The position numbers were made by a program, and so were the translations under genes. The notes beneath the pieces are model-generated. The model made no database searches. It was given only the letters and a program-made list of their open reading frames with translations, and was not told where the DNA came from. From Candidatus Jordarchaeales archaeon (lineage in GTDB: Archaea; Asgardarchaeota; Jordiarchaeia; Jordiarchaeales; Freyrarchaeaceae): a stretch of 64,000 nucleotides of DNA. Numbering within the stretch: position 1 is the first letter of the stretch; each line of letters starts with the position of its first letter. Shown here one piece after another: positions 19,139 to 27,605 of this stretch. The stretch is from NCBI GenBank assembly GCA_038889235.1, contig JAWAHN010000001.1, positions 750,852 through 814,851 on the forward strand. Direction: 5' to 3'.

Positions 19139-20392
19139 TTAAGCCCCATATTTTTTAGACAGCCCTAAGTAATCAATTAGTATTGGCATTAGGAAGCGCG
19201 CTTGCACTCTGCCAAGCCCGCCTTTAGCGCACTCCCTTTCACCAAAACGCTTAACATCGTCGGTTCTGACACCCGGACCAGCTATGACTACGGGCACAGG
19301 ATCACCAGTATGTTCTCTAACAGATACTGGAGTGGTGTGATCAGCTGTCAAGACGATGTACGTAGTGTTTAAGTCCACATGATCCAGAAGGAAGCTGACA
19401 AGCGCATCAGCTTTCTCTATCATGTACACTTTTTTCTTTACATCTCCATCGTGGCTGGCATTGTCAGCTCCCTTTATGTGCAGGAAAACCAAGTCGTATT
19501 CACCCAAGAGTTTTAGCGCAGCGCGCCCCATAGCGATAGTGTCTGTATCGAAGCTTCCAGTAACTCCTTCAACTTCAACTACATCCATTCCAGCGGCTTT
19601 ACAAACACCTCTAACTAGGGCGTTCGCTACTATACAGGCCGCCCTTAAACCATAAAGCTCTCTAAGAGACGGCATCGACGGTAGTTTCCCAGCTCCTCGA
19701 AGCAAAAGTATGTTCGCTGGGAGTAGGCCTCTTTTCTCTCTTTCAACATTAAGGGGATGGTTTCTGAGAACTTCATAGGAGTAACGCGTAAATTCGTTGA
19801 CTATGCTTGCAGTTTTTCTAGCTTCAAAGCTAGAGTCCAGTGGAGTAGCCTCAAGAACTCTTTCTTTCTTATGTGGGTCAGTATCCGAAACCATGTGTGA
19901 CAAGCCCGGCCCTTTTAACACCACAACACACCTATGTTCAGTGGTATGCTTAACAACGATTCTAACGTCGTGAAAAAGATTTGAGCGAAAACCGTTAAGC
20001 GCCTCTGCCAATTTATCTCCCTCGGGGATTATTCTGCCGGCACGACGATCGACAACGACCATGTCGTTGTTAACAGTAGCGAAATTAGCCCTAAAAGCCA
20101 CATCTTCACTATTTACCTCAATTCCCGCCCCTAACGCTTCTAGCCCCCCTCTCCCCCTATAGACCGCGTAAGGATCATATCCAAAAAGGGATAAGTGCGC
20201 AACGTCACTTCCTGGGGGTATACCAGGAGAAATTATGTCAAGTATTCCACAGACTCCTATTTCAGCCAGTTTGTCCATTCCAGGTTTAAAAGCAACTTCA
20301 AGAGGTGTTAAACCATTTAATGAGGGAACCGGTCTGTCTGCCATTCCATCGACAACAATAAAAATTATGTTTTTCTTTTCAGACAAAACCAT
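19139..20392 (-). CDS. apgM: 2,3-bisphosphoglycerate-independent phosphoglycerate mutase (archaeal type)
   Basis: 417 residues from the ATG at 20392, which follows GAGGAGTG; the open frame continues upstream but without a better site. Alkaline phosphatase superfamily enzyme interconverting 3- and 2-phosphoglycerate. Metal and nucleophile motifs are FIVVDGMADRP at the start, GSDVAHLSLFGYDP (Ser nucleophile), HTTEHRCVVVL, HIKGADNASHDGD and LTADHTTPV near the end. Opposite in direction to the MetE-like gene. Confidence 0.94.
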   Translation of the reverse strand: MVLSEKKNIIFIVVDGMADRPVPSLNGLTPLEVAFKPGMDKLAEIGVCGILDIISPGIPPGSDVAHLSLFGYDPYAVYRGRGGLEALGAGIEVNSEDVAFRANFATVNNDMVVVDRRAGRIIPEGDKLAEALNGFRSNLFHDVRIVVKHTTEHRCVVVLKGPGLSHMVSDTDPHKKERVLEATPLDSSFEARKTASIVNEFTRYSYEVLRNHPLNVEREKRGLLPANILLLRGAGKLPSMPSLRELYGLRAACIVANALVRGVCKAAGMDVVEVEGVTGSFDTDTIAMGRAALKLLGEYDLVFLHIKGADNASHDGDVKKKVYMIEKADALVSFLLDHVDLNTTYIVLTADHTTPVSVREHTGDPVPVVIAGPGVRTDDVKRFGERECAKGGLGRVQARFLMPILIDYLGLSKKYGA

Positions 20393-20544
20393 CACTCCTC
20401 TATAACTTCTCGTATATTGGTTCCCGCGACCCAAAATTAAAATTTAATTCTCGTTGTTTTATGGGAACGACATTCCAAGAAATCACACTAAAAATAAACA
20501 ACAAAGATTTAAAATAAATGTATTCAACGTGTGGTGACGATTGA

Positions 20545-21843
20545 TTGGACGTGAAGGCGATGGTTGAGAATGAAGAAGGGTTAATAGAAAACTACAACAG
20601 AGTGCTGAGAGACTTATCCCCAAACTTACCTGAAAGAGTGTATATATGGGATGAAACTTTAAGGGATGGAGAACAAACGGCAGGTGTTTTCTTAACAATC
20701 GACGAAAAAATAGAGATAGCCAAACTTCTAGACGAAGTTGGGGTAAGTATTATCGTTCCAGGCTACCCCGCAGTCTCAAAAACGGAGAAGGAGGCTGTTA
20801 AAAGAATAGCTGGAGAAAACCTGGACAATAGCATAGTAGCAGCCCCAGCTAGACCTAAAAAGGAAGACATAGATGCATGCTTGGAGTGTGACGTGAAAGA
20901 AATACCGATATTTATGCCGACAAGTAGAATACTGTTGAAATACTCGTTAAACATGCAACTCCAAGAAGCAGTAGAAATGCTCTCAGACGCCATAGCGTAT
21001 ACACTCGACCACGGTGTGAAGGTGGATTTCGTAGCTGAAGACGCAACACGGGCAAAAATGGAAGACCTAATTTACATAACCAAAAGAGCTGTAGAAGAAG
21101 GAGCGAGAAAGGTAATAATCGCAGACACCGTTGGTGTAATGCACCCCCTCTCAATGAAGTATTTAATACGCAACTTGCGTGAAGCACTTAAGGGGGCACA
21201 AGTGGGGTTAGCGGTCCACTGCCATAACGACCTCGGACTAGCTACTGCTAACACGTTAGCAGCTGTTGAAGAAGGAGTAATTTACCCACATACATGTGTA
21301 AATGGCTACGGTGAAAGAGCAGGAAACGCCGCTTTTGAAGAAGTAGTTGTTGCATTAGAAATATTCTATGGAGTGAAAACAGGGATAAAGCTAGACAAGA
21401 TATATGAAGTCTCACAGTTCGTGGAAAAGTGCTTCGCAATACCCCTACCATTCCATAAACCCCTAGTTGGCGAAAACGCATTCACACATGAGAGCGGCAT
21501 CCATGTTAAAGCACTCTTGCAACACAAACTGACATACCAACCAATACCACCAGAAGCTATAGGTAGACAAGCTGAGTACCTACTAGGTAAATTTACGGGC
21601 AGCAACATAGTGCACCATATACTAAAAAGCAAGGGAATAGAAGTTGCAAGAGAACAACTCAGAGAAATAGTCGAAAAAATAAAAGAACTTCAGGAAAACA
21701 AAGGCAAAATAGTGGCCAGAGAAGCATATTCAAAGATAAAACAATTGATGAAAGAAATTAGAAGAAGTGTGACTGAAAGAGAACTACTAGAAATAACTAA
21801 CGAATTGCTACAGAAAAGAGGGGTAAGCGAACTAATCAGCTGA
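20545..21843 (+). CDS. 2-isopropylmalate/homocitrate/citramalate synthase family protein
   Basis: 432 residues, TTG start. DRE-TIM metallolyase: WDETLRDGEQTAGV (the RDGEQ loop), AVHCHNDLGLATANT (HxH metal site), NGYGERAGNAAFEEVV and the HESGIHVKALL lid. It condenses acetyl-CoA with a 2-oxoacid. The C-terminal LeuA dimer domain is missing, so this is a short form, and feedback control by leucine is unlikely. The substrate cannot be read from sequence. A second, different member at 24712-26127 fits homocitrate synthase better. A partner role in the same lysine pathway is possible. Confidence 0.82.
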   Translation: MDVKAMVENEEGLIENYNRVLRDLSPNLPERVYIWDETLRDGEQTAGVFLTIDEKIEIAKLLDEVGVSIIVPGYPAVSKTEKEAVKRIAGENLDNSIVAAPARPKKEDIDACLECDVKEIPIFMPTSRILLKYSLNMQLQEAVEMLSDAIAYTLDHGVKVDFVAEDATRAKMEDLIYITKRAVEEGARKVIIADTVGVMHPLSMKYLIRNLREALKGAQVGLAVHCHNDLGLATANTLAAVEEGVIYPHTCVNGYGERAGNAAFEEVVVALEIFYGVKTGIKLDKIYEVSQFVEKCFAIPLPFHKPLVGENAFTHESGIHVKALLQHKLTYQPIPPEAIGRQAEYLLGKFTGSNIVHHILKSKGIEVAREQLREIVEKIKELQENKGKIVAREAYSKIKQLMKEIRRSVTERELLEITNELLQKRGVSELIS

Positions 21844-22011
21844 AACCTACACCTTCTAAAGGTTAATAACGCTCAATCCTCGCCACAGAATTTCTCCCAA
21901 AACTAAAACAGGAAGAAAGAATCCCCTTTAATCTAAAAAATCACAAAAATGGAAAAAGCGAAAGGAAAAAGATAAATAGCCTCCTTCTCTGAAAGAATTC
22001 TTGGAACCCAC

Positions 22012-22181
22012 GGGGGCGTGGTCTAGATATCGGGCAGCTGAAGCCCCGATAGGGGAGCCTGGTATGAGCCCGATAGGTCCTCCTGTCGGGGTATAATTCC
22101 TGCCTGGGGCGCAGAGCGGTGTAGGGTATTCTACACCGTTAACGTAAGCGGTCCCGAGTTCAAATCTCGGCGCCCCCACCA
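22012..22181 (+). tRNA. tRNA-Pro(GGG) with three introns, CCA encoded
   Basis: Acceptor GGGGGCG (22012-22018) pairs with 22171-22177; A73 and CCA at 22178-22181. T arm CCGAG-TTCAAAT-CTCGG (22154-22170) is uninterrupted. The first intron is about 22027-22057 (31 nt, D loop), with inner stem TATCGGG/CCCGATA. The second is 22069-22097 (29 nt, 25/26), with BHB helix TATG/TATA and inner stem CCGA/TCGG. The third is 22115-22147 (33 nt, about 42/43), with 8-bp stem CGGTGTAG/CTACACCG. After removal the anticodon stem is CCTGC (22099-22103) with GCAG (22111-22114) plus G22148, loop CTGGGGC, anticodon GGG at 22106-22108. The mature length is 77 nt. The exact ends of the D-loop intron are uncertain by a base or two. 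Confidence 0.82.
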
Positions 22182-22331
22182 ACAATTTTCTTAATAAAAG
22201 TTTATCTTTACATAAGAATTCTGATTATAACAAGTTTTTAAATTGTTGTTTTCCTTAAGTTGGAGGAAGAAAAACATTAAAGTCTTCTTAGTTCGAGTTA
22301 TTTTAAAGTAATTTTATATGGTGGGTAGCGC

Positions 22332-23372
22332 TTGGCTCGAAGCGCTGTTGTTTATCATTCAGAGTACCTTAATCACGGGGTTGATGACCATCCTGAGAAC
22401 AGGAGGAGATTGGAAGTAGTTATGCAATTCTTGGAAAAAGAGGGAGTGTTAAGTGCTTCCCAGTTGAGGGTCGTTGAGCCCGAAAGAGCGAGCGTGGAAG
22501 ATATTGCACTTAATCATGATTTAGAGTACATAGAGTATGTGCGTGTTCTTTCAGAGATAGGGGGTATGCTTGACCCGGATACTGTGGTCACTAAGGGTAG
22601 CTACGAGGTAGCTTTGAGGGCTGTGGGTGGCGGGATACTGGCGGCTAGACTTGTTGCTAGTGGCGAGTTCGCTAATGCTTTTGCTCTCGTTCGTCCACCT
22701 GGACACCATGCGGAGAAAGGTAGCGGACACGGTTTTTGCATATTTAACAACGTGGCAATTGTCGCTCGTGTGCTTCTTAAGGAGGGTTTTAAGAAAATTA
22801 TGATTGTAGACATAGACTGCCATCACGGTAACGGTACTCAGAATTCCTTTTACGATACCAGTGACGTTCTTTATCTGAGTCTTCATCAGTGGGGTATTTA
22901 TCCTGGAACCGGTTGGTTGGAGGAGGTTGGGTGCGGAGAGGGTGAAGGATACACCGTCAATATTCCGCTTCCTTCGGGGACAGGGGATCAGGAGTACCTC
23001 TATGCGCTCGAGGAGATAATGGTGCCTATAGCGGATGACTATGCACCAGAGTTTATGCTGGTATCGGCTGGGTTTGACACGCATTACTCTGACCCTATAA
23101 CTTCCATGAGTCTCACTTCTCGTGGTCACCGTAAAATAGCAGAAGTCATCCTCGATACCGCGAAGAGAAAATGCGGTGGAAGGGTGGTTTTTGTCTTAGA
23201 GGGAGGGTATAGTCTTTCAGCAATACCGAAAAGCATAGCTAATATTCTATGCCTCATGGCTGGGGTGGATAAAGAGTGGGACGATAAAAAAGTTGAGGGT
23301 GTAGGGTTAGAGAAAGTCAAAAAGCGAGTTGAGGAAGTAAAACAGGTCCTTAAACCCTATTGGAAATTCTAG
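22332..23372 (+). CDS. Class II HDAC-like / acetylpolyamine-amidohydrolase family deacetylase
   Basis: 346 residues, TTG start. Zinc deacetylase fold with the full catalytic set: LVRPPGHHAEKGSGHGFC (double His), IVDIDCHHGNGTQ (zinc Asp and His), VSAGFDTHYSDP (zinc Asp) and EGGYSL (catalytic-site Gly-Tyr). Substrates in the family range from acetyl-lysine on histones to acetylpolyamines and acetoin. This genome has a histone gene at 48998, but acetyl-lysine removal from it is speculation. The next gene, nicotinate PRTase, starts 15 nt downstream, suggesting an operon. Confidence 0.9.
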   Translation: MARSAVVYHSEYLNHGVDDHPENRRRLEVVMQFLEKEGVLSASQLRVVEPERASVEDIALNHDLEYIEYVRVLSEIGGMLDPDTVVTKGSYEVALRAVGGGILAARLVASGEFANAFALVRPPGHHAEKGSGHGFCIFNNVAIVARVLLKEGFKKIMIVDIDCHHGNGTQNSFYDTSDVLYLSLHQWGIYPGTGWLEEVGCGEGEGYTVNIPLPSGTGDQEYLYALEEIMVPIADDYAPEFMLVSAGFDTHYSDPITSMSLTSRGHRKIAEVILDTAKRKCGGRVVFVLEGGYSLSAIPKSIANILCLMAGVDKEWDDKKVEGVGLEKVKKRVEEVKQVLKPYWKF

Positions 23373-23387
23373 TTGAAGGTGGTGTGA

Positions 23388-24581
23388 TTGAAACTATTCA
23401 GGATTGCAACAGAAGAAGAAATTAAATCGGGTAAAACAACAGATGTGTACTTCCTAAGAACTGTTGAAGTCTTAAAGAAAAAAGGTCTTGACGGAGTGAA
23501 GGTTACAGCTGAGGCGACAACTGGTTCATTGCCCAGGTCTTGGCCTTGGGCTGTGCTGGCAGGTGTGTCAGAAGTAGCACATTTGCTGGAGGGGAAAAAC
23601 GTCGACGTTTATTCAATGCCTGAAGGGACCATTTTTAGACCGAGCGACTACAAAGGGTTTCGAGAGCCTGTGATGGTTGTTGAGGGAGCCTACGGTGAGT
23701 TCGCTGTGCTTGAAACCCCTATGCTTGGACTCATATGTCAGGCTTCGGGGATAGCAACGTCTGCTGCAAGACTGCGCAAGCTTGCTCCAAACAAACTAAT
23801 CCTTTCGTTCGGTATAAGACGAATGCACCCGGCAATCAGCCCTTTAATAGACTACTGCTGTTACATAGGAGGGCTGGACGGAGTTTCCGGCGTTCTTGGA
23901 GCTGAGCTGCTAGGCATACAGCCAAGTGGAACTATGCCACATGCGCTTATAATAGTATTCGGCGACCAAGTTAAGGCATGGAAGGCTTTCGACGAAGTCT
24001 TGCCCGCCGAAGTTCCTAGGATAGCATTATGCGACACTTGGTTTGACGAAAAAACTGAGGTAATAATGGCTGCTGAGGCACTTGGAAACAAGCTTTGGGG
24101 GGTACGCTTAGACACGCCGAGCAGCAGAAGAGGAGATTTCGCCGCAATAGTAAGAGAGATCAGATGGGAATTAGATATAAGAGGCTACAAGAACGTCAAA
24201 ATACTCGTTTCAGGCGGAATAGGGGAGGAAGAGATAAAGCAGCTTAGTGAAGCGGGAGTAGATGGATTTGGCGTGGGGACATGGTGCAGTAATTCTCCTG
24301 TAGTCGATTTCGCCCTCGATATAGTGGAAATTTCAGGAAGACCTGTAGCCAAGAGAGGTAAACTTGGAGGCAAGAAACAAGTTTGGAGGTGCAAGAAGTG
24401 TTTCATAGACGTGGTGAAGCCGGCAAAAGAGGAAACACCCCCAGAATGCCCGAACTGCAAAACGAGAATGGAGGCGATGCTACAGCCGTTAATAAAAGGC
24501 GGGGAAATAGTGGCAGAGCTTCCATCACCACAGGAGATCAGGAGATACGTTTTAGATCAACTATCCAGAGTAACCATCTAA
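23388..24581 (+). CDS. Nicotinate phosphoribosyltransferase
   Basis: 397 residues, TTG start 15 nt after the deacetylase gene. Archaeal-type NAPRTase: TTDVYFLRT near the start, EATTGSLPRSWPWAVLAG, the VEGAYGEFAVLETPMLG segment, CDTWFDEKTE, VRLDTPSSRRGDF and ILVSGGIGEEEI (PRPP/phosphate site). It makes nicotinate mononucleotide from nicotinate and PRPP for NAD salvage. The C-terminal ~50 residues carry a zinc-ribbon-like set (CKKC...CPNC), as in archaeal homologues. Co-location with an NAD-independent deacetylase may be fortuitous. Confidence 0.9.
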   Translation: MKLFRIATEEEIKSGKTTDVYFLRTVEVLKKKGLDGVKVTAEATTGSLPRSWPWAVLAGVSEVAHLLEGKNVDVYSMPEGTIFRPSDYKGFREPVMVVEGAYGEFAVLETPMLGLICQASGIATSAARLRKLAPNKLILSFGIRRMHPAISPLIDYCCYIGGLDGVSGVLGAELLGIQPSGTMPHALIIVFGDQVKAWKAFDEVLPAEVPRIALCDTWFDEKTEVIMAAEALGNKLWGVRLDTPSSRRGDFAAIVREIRWELDIRGYKNVKILVSGGIGEEEIKQLSEAGVDGFGVGTWCSNSPVVDFALDIVEISGRPVAKRGKLGGKKQVWRCKKCFIDVVKPAKEETPPECPNCKTRMEAMLQPLIKGGEIVAELPSPQEIRRYVLDQLSRVTI

Positions 24582-24650
24582 TTTTCCATAAAATAAATTA
24601 ATTAGACTGAAAGTTATCTAACTAAAAATGTTCTCCAAAGTTACATAGAA

Positions 24651-24662
24651 AAAGATATAAGT
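24651..24662 (+). promoter_or_regulatory. Probable TATA box of the homocitrate synthase gene
   Basis: AAAGATATAAGT lies about 50 nt before the ATG at 24712, with a purine-rich BRE-like stretch on its 5' side. Confidence 0.35.
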
Positions 24663-24711
24663 CTTAGTTAATCCTTGGCTCTGAGAGCTTGTCTCTACGA
24701 CGTGAGAGAAA

Positions 24712-26127
24712 ATGAATAAGAAAGTTATTTTGCTAGATTCAACGCTACGTGAAGGAGAACAGACTCCAGGTGTATCGTTTACTATCGAAGAGAAACTCGA
24801 GATTGCAAAAATGCTTGATGAAGTCGGCGTCGGCATGATAGAAGCAGGATCCCCCATGGTCTCAGAAGGTGTTAAGGAAGCGGTAAGGAGGATAGCAAAC
24901 GAGTCTCTAAGAGCAGAAGTTATCGCTCACGTCAGAGCTGTTAAAGAGGACATAGACTTAGCTATCAATTGCGGAGTAGACAGAGTCGCCATATTCATGG
25001 GAACATCACCTATACATAGGATAGCAAAATTCAAGATGAGTGAGGAAGAAATAATCAGAAAAGTCGTTGACGCAATTGAATATGCTAAAGACCACGGGGT
25101 TAAAGTGAGATTTACTCCCGAAGATGCTACAAGGACTGAAAGAGAATACTTAGTTAAAATATGTTCGGCGGCCGTAGATGCAGGAGCGGATAGAATAAGC
25201 GTGGCGGACACCGTTGGAATAATGACCCCTGAAGGCATGTATGAACTTGTTTCATTTCTCTCCAGCAAACTAAAAGGCGCAGGCTTAGACGTCCACTGCC
25301 ATAACGACCTAGGATTAGCAGTCGCTAACTCTCTTGCAGGAGTGAAAGCTGGAGCCAATGTCGTCCACGTTACAGTAAACGGTCTTGGTGAAAGGGCGGG
25401 TATAGCATCCCTCGCAGAGGTTGCCGTTGCCTTAAAAGTATTGATGGGCATAGATCCCGGAATAAAATATCACTTATTAACTGAACTCTCAAGCATGGTT
25501 GAAAGGTACAGTGGAGTATACTTGTCCCCACACACCCCGATAGTTGGAGTTAATGCCTTTTCTCACAAAGCAGGAGTTCACGTCGCAGCAGTTCTTGCAG
25601 ACCCAAGAACATACGAAGCCTTTGACCCCTCAATTCTAGGCAGAAGCAGAAAGATAGTAGTTGACAGGTACGCAGGGAAACATGCCGTCAAAGCAAAACT
25701 GGACGAGTTAGGAGTAGAAGTAAATGACGAACAGCTAGAAAAAATAACGAAGAAAATAAAAGAGCTTTCCGACAAGAAGAAGCGCATAGAGAATTCCGAT
25801 ATTCTATCCATAGCTGAGGAAGTTCTTGGAAGAAACATTAGCGGCGTAACACCTGAAGGTGTAATGGGAATCGTTCTAGTAAAAGTTGAGTCACACGTCT
25901 ATACAACGAACATAATAAGGAAAATTATAAACATTCCAGGAGTAGAGAATGCTTTCGAAGTAAGCGGAGAGTATGACGTGGTGGTGTACGTTCAAGCGAA
26001 AAACATGAACGAACTAAACGAGTGTATAGAAGCTATAAGAAGCGTGAGAGGAGTCGAAAGAACAACTACTAAGATAGTACTGAAAAAGTTCGACGGACAA
26101 ACAAAATACAAAAACCGAAGCCGATGA
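24712..26127 (+). CDS. lysS: Homocitrate synthase (LysS-like) with C-terminal RAM/AsnC domain
   Basis: 471 residues. The DRE-TIM catalytic half has LDSTLREGEQTPGVSF, DVHCHNDLGLAVAN, NGLGERAGIASLAE and HKAGVHVAAVL. Residues ~390-460 form a RAM/Lrp-AsnC-like ligand-binding domain (GIVLVKVESHVYTTNIIRKI...VRGVERTTTKIVL). This combination is known from Sulfolobus-type homocitrate synthase, where the RAM domain mediates lysine feedback. It would perform the first step of the alpha-aminoadipate route whose later steps are encoded at 32007-37128. 2-Isopropylmalate synthase is the alternative. Confidence 0.8.
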   Translation: MNKKVILLDSTLREGEQTPGVSFTIEEKLEIAKMLDEVGVGMIEAGSPMVSEGVKEAVRRIANESLRAEVIAHVRAVKEDIDLAINCGVDRVAIFMGTSPIHRIAKFKMSEEEIIRKVVDAIEYAKDHGVKVRFTPEDATRTEREYLVKICSAAVDAGADRISVADTVGIMTPEGMYELVSFLSSKLKGAGLDVHCHNDLGLAVANSLAGVKAGANVVHVTVNGLGERAGIASLAEVAVALKVLMGIDPGIKYHLLTELSSMVERYSGVYLSPHTPIVGVNAFSHKAGVHVAAVLADPRTYEAFDPSILGRSRKIVVDRYAGKHAVKAKLDELGVEVNDEQLEKITKKIKELSDKKKRIENSDILSIAEEVLGRNISGVTPEGVMGIVLVKVESHVYTTNIIRKIINIPGVENAFEVSGEYDVVVYVQAKNMNELNECIEAIRSVRGVERTTTKIVLKKFDGQTKYKNRSR

Positions 26128-26175
26128 AGAGGACAATACCAGCAGAGTGGTTGGTTCCCTCATTTTAGTTTTTCT

Positions 26176-27453
26176 TCATGTTTTCCGTCTCGCTATGAAT
26201 ATACAGTTTTCATTTCCACGAGCAGCGCATTCAACTTCTTCAACAACGTAAGGATACTCATATGTTGCCTCCAAAAGCCCTCTTATGACCCCCTTGAAGT
26301 TAAAACAAACAGGAATTTTATATATCCTCTTGGGGTGAACCATTATCGAATTCTTGACCCTCACCTTTATCATTGAAGGAGCGTTCCTCATATCTGGTTC
26401 CACAAGACCCCATCCAGCCAAGCTCACTGTCTCGAGGCCTCTAATAAAAAGCTCATCTTCTGAAAAGGGAAAAGTCTCTTTCAGACGACGTATGGTTCTA
26501 TAAGCGGTAAGGTAACTGGCATTCTCTATGGCTGAACCTATTTCTTCTATTATATTTGACTCTATACCTTTCCTAACTATTTCGTGTAGGAATATTGCTG
26601 GTAGAAGGGTTATGCGCCCAAACTCACCTATCACTTGGCTCCTAATGTTTCCTTCAGGGTCCATTAAAACTGTTGTCTTCATAGAATCAAAAGAAGACAG
26701 TATATCATTTCCGATGAGCACCTCACGCTCTCTAAACTTCAGCGAGTAAGGGGTTGCTATGCGGACACACGGCAACCCAGCATTTTTTATTACAGTGATA
26801 AAGTTTTTCATTATTCCTTTATACTCAGAACTTCTAAGTTCTATTACAGTATCAGCAATGTGCTCTGCAGTAGCCACAACACTACGTTCATGCATCTCTT
26901 TATTTAAAGAAGTGAAAAATAGGTCGTTTAATAGCTTAATTTTTGACTTGATATCCCAAAGAAAGTGTAAACATCTGTCTGGGTCTCCCGTGGAGAAAAT
27001 AGTTGTTGAGAACTGGTTGTAAATCCATGTGACTTTCATTTCAGGATATGGAATGCCTTTAAGCTTTTCATTTCTAAACTTTCTTATTACATACATTATG
27101 TGGTTCAGATCGTTCGTTTTTGAAACAATTTCGACATTTAAGTTAGAAGGAACAGACACGCCCATAGAGCTACTAAAAAGATCAATGTAAAACAGACGGT
27201 TTTCCTTTATAGCCTCGCCTGTAATTTCGGGGGCATAAAGTTGGGGATAAGTTTGGGATGGAGGATCTGTAGTGATTAAAATAAGGGTTTCACCCCGTTC
27301 TAAAAGATTTAAACCCAACATTCCAAGTAAGGCTGAAGCGTCTTGGGAAGTACCACTATCACAAAGAATTAGGACTACTGAACCACGGGGGATGCCACCT
27401 CCACACAGGAAATCCAAACCCGCAATTCCAGTACTTGAAAGGTTTTCATGCAA
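26176..27453 (-). CDS. Degenerate KaiC-like RecA-family protein fused to a V4R domain
   Basis: 425 residues. The N-terminal ~230 residues follow the KaiC/RadA layout: STGIAGLDFLCGGGIPRGSV, a glycine/serine loop where Walker A should be (CDSGTSQDASALL), then ERGETLILITTD. The loop lacks the GKT triplet, so ATP binding is doubtful. Residues ~345-425 form a V4R domain with its signature ECAARGNENCIFIA, a small-molecule- or metal-binding sensor module often tied to transcription control. It is probably a regulatory or sensing protein. It is convergent with the homocitrate synthase gene and downstream of atpA on the same strand, 150 nt away. Confidence 0.72.
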   Translation of the reverse strand: MHENLSSTGIAGLDFLCGGGIPRGSVVLILCDSGTSQDASALLGMLGLNLLERGETLILITTDPPSQTYPQLYAPEITGEAIKENRLFYIDLFSSSMGVSVPSNLNVEIVSKTNDLNHIMYVIRKFRNEKLKGIPYPEMKVTWIYNQFSTTIFSTGDPDRCLHFLWDIKSKIKLLNDLFFTSLNKEMHERSVVATAEHIADTVIELRSSEYKGIMKNFITVIKNAGLPCVRIATPYSLKFREREVLIGNDILSSFDSMKTTVLMDPEGNIRSQVIGEFGRITLLPAIFLHEIVRKGIESNIIEEIGSAIENASYLTAYRTIRRLKETFPFSEDELFIRGLETVSLAGWGLVEPDMRNAPSMIKVRVKNSIMVHPKRIYKIPVCFNFKGVIRGLLEATYEYPYVVEEVECAARGNENCIFIARRKT

Positions 27454-27605
27454 CCTTCTTCGCCACCTAAAAATTCACCTAAAAGATTTCAATAAAACAT
27501 TTTTATCATCCAATGTTAACTATCTTTGTAAGTATTTATTTATCTTTTCCCATAGTTCTTTCGAAAAATGTAGTTAAAAAAAGTAAGTTTTGGAAAATAA
27601 ACAAC

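Noticed and set aside
21928..22185. Open frame on the minus strand over the tRNA-Pro gene
   Set aside because: It is antisense to a complete tRNA with acceptor and T arm, has no ribosome site and resembles no protein.
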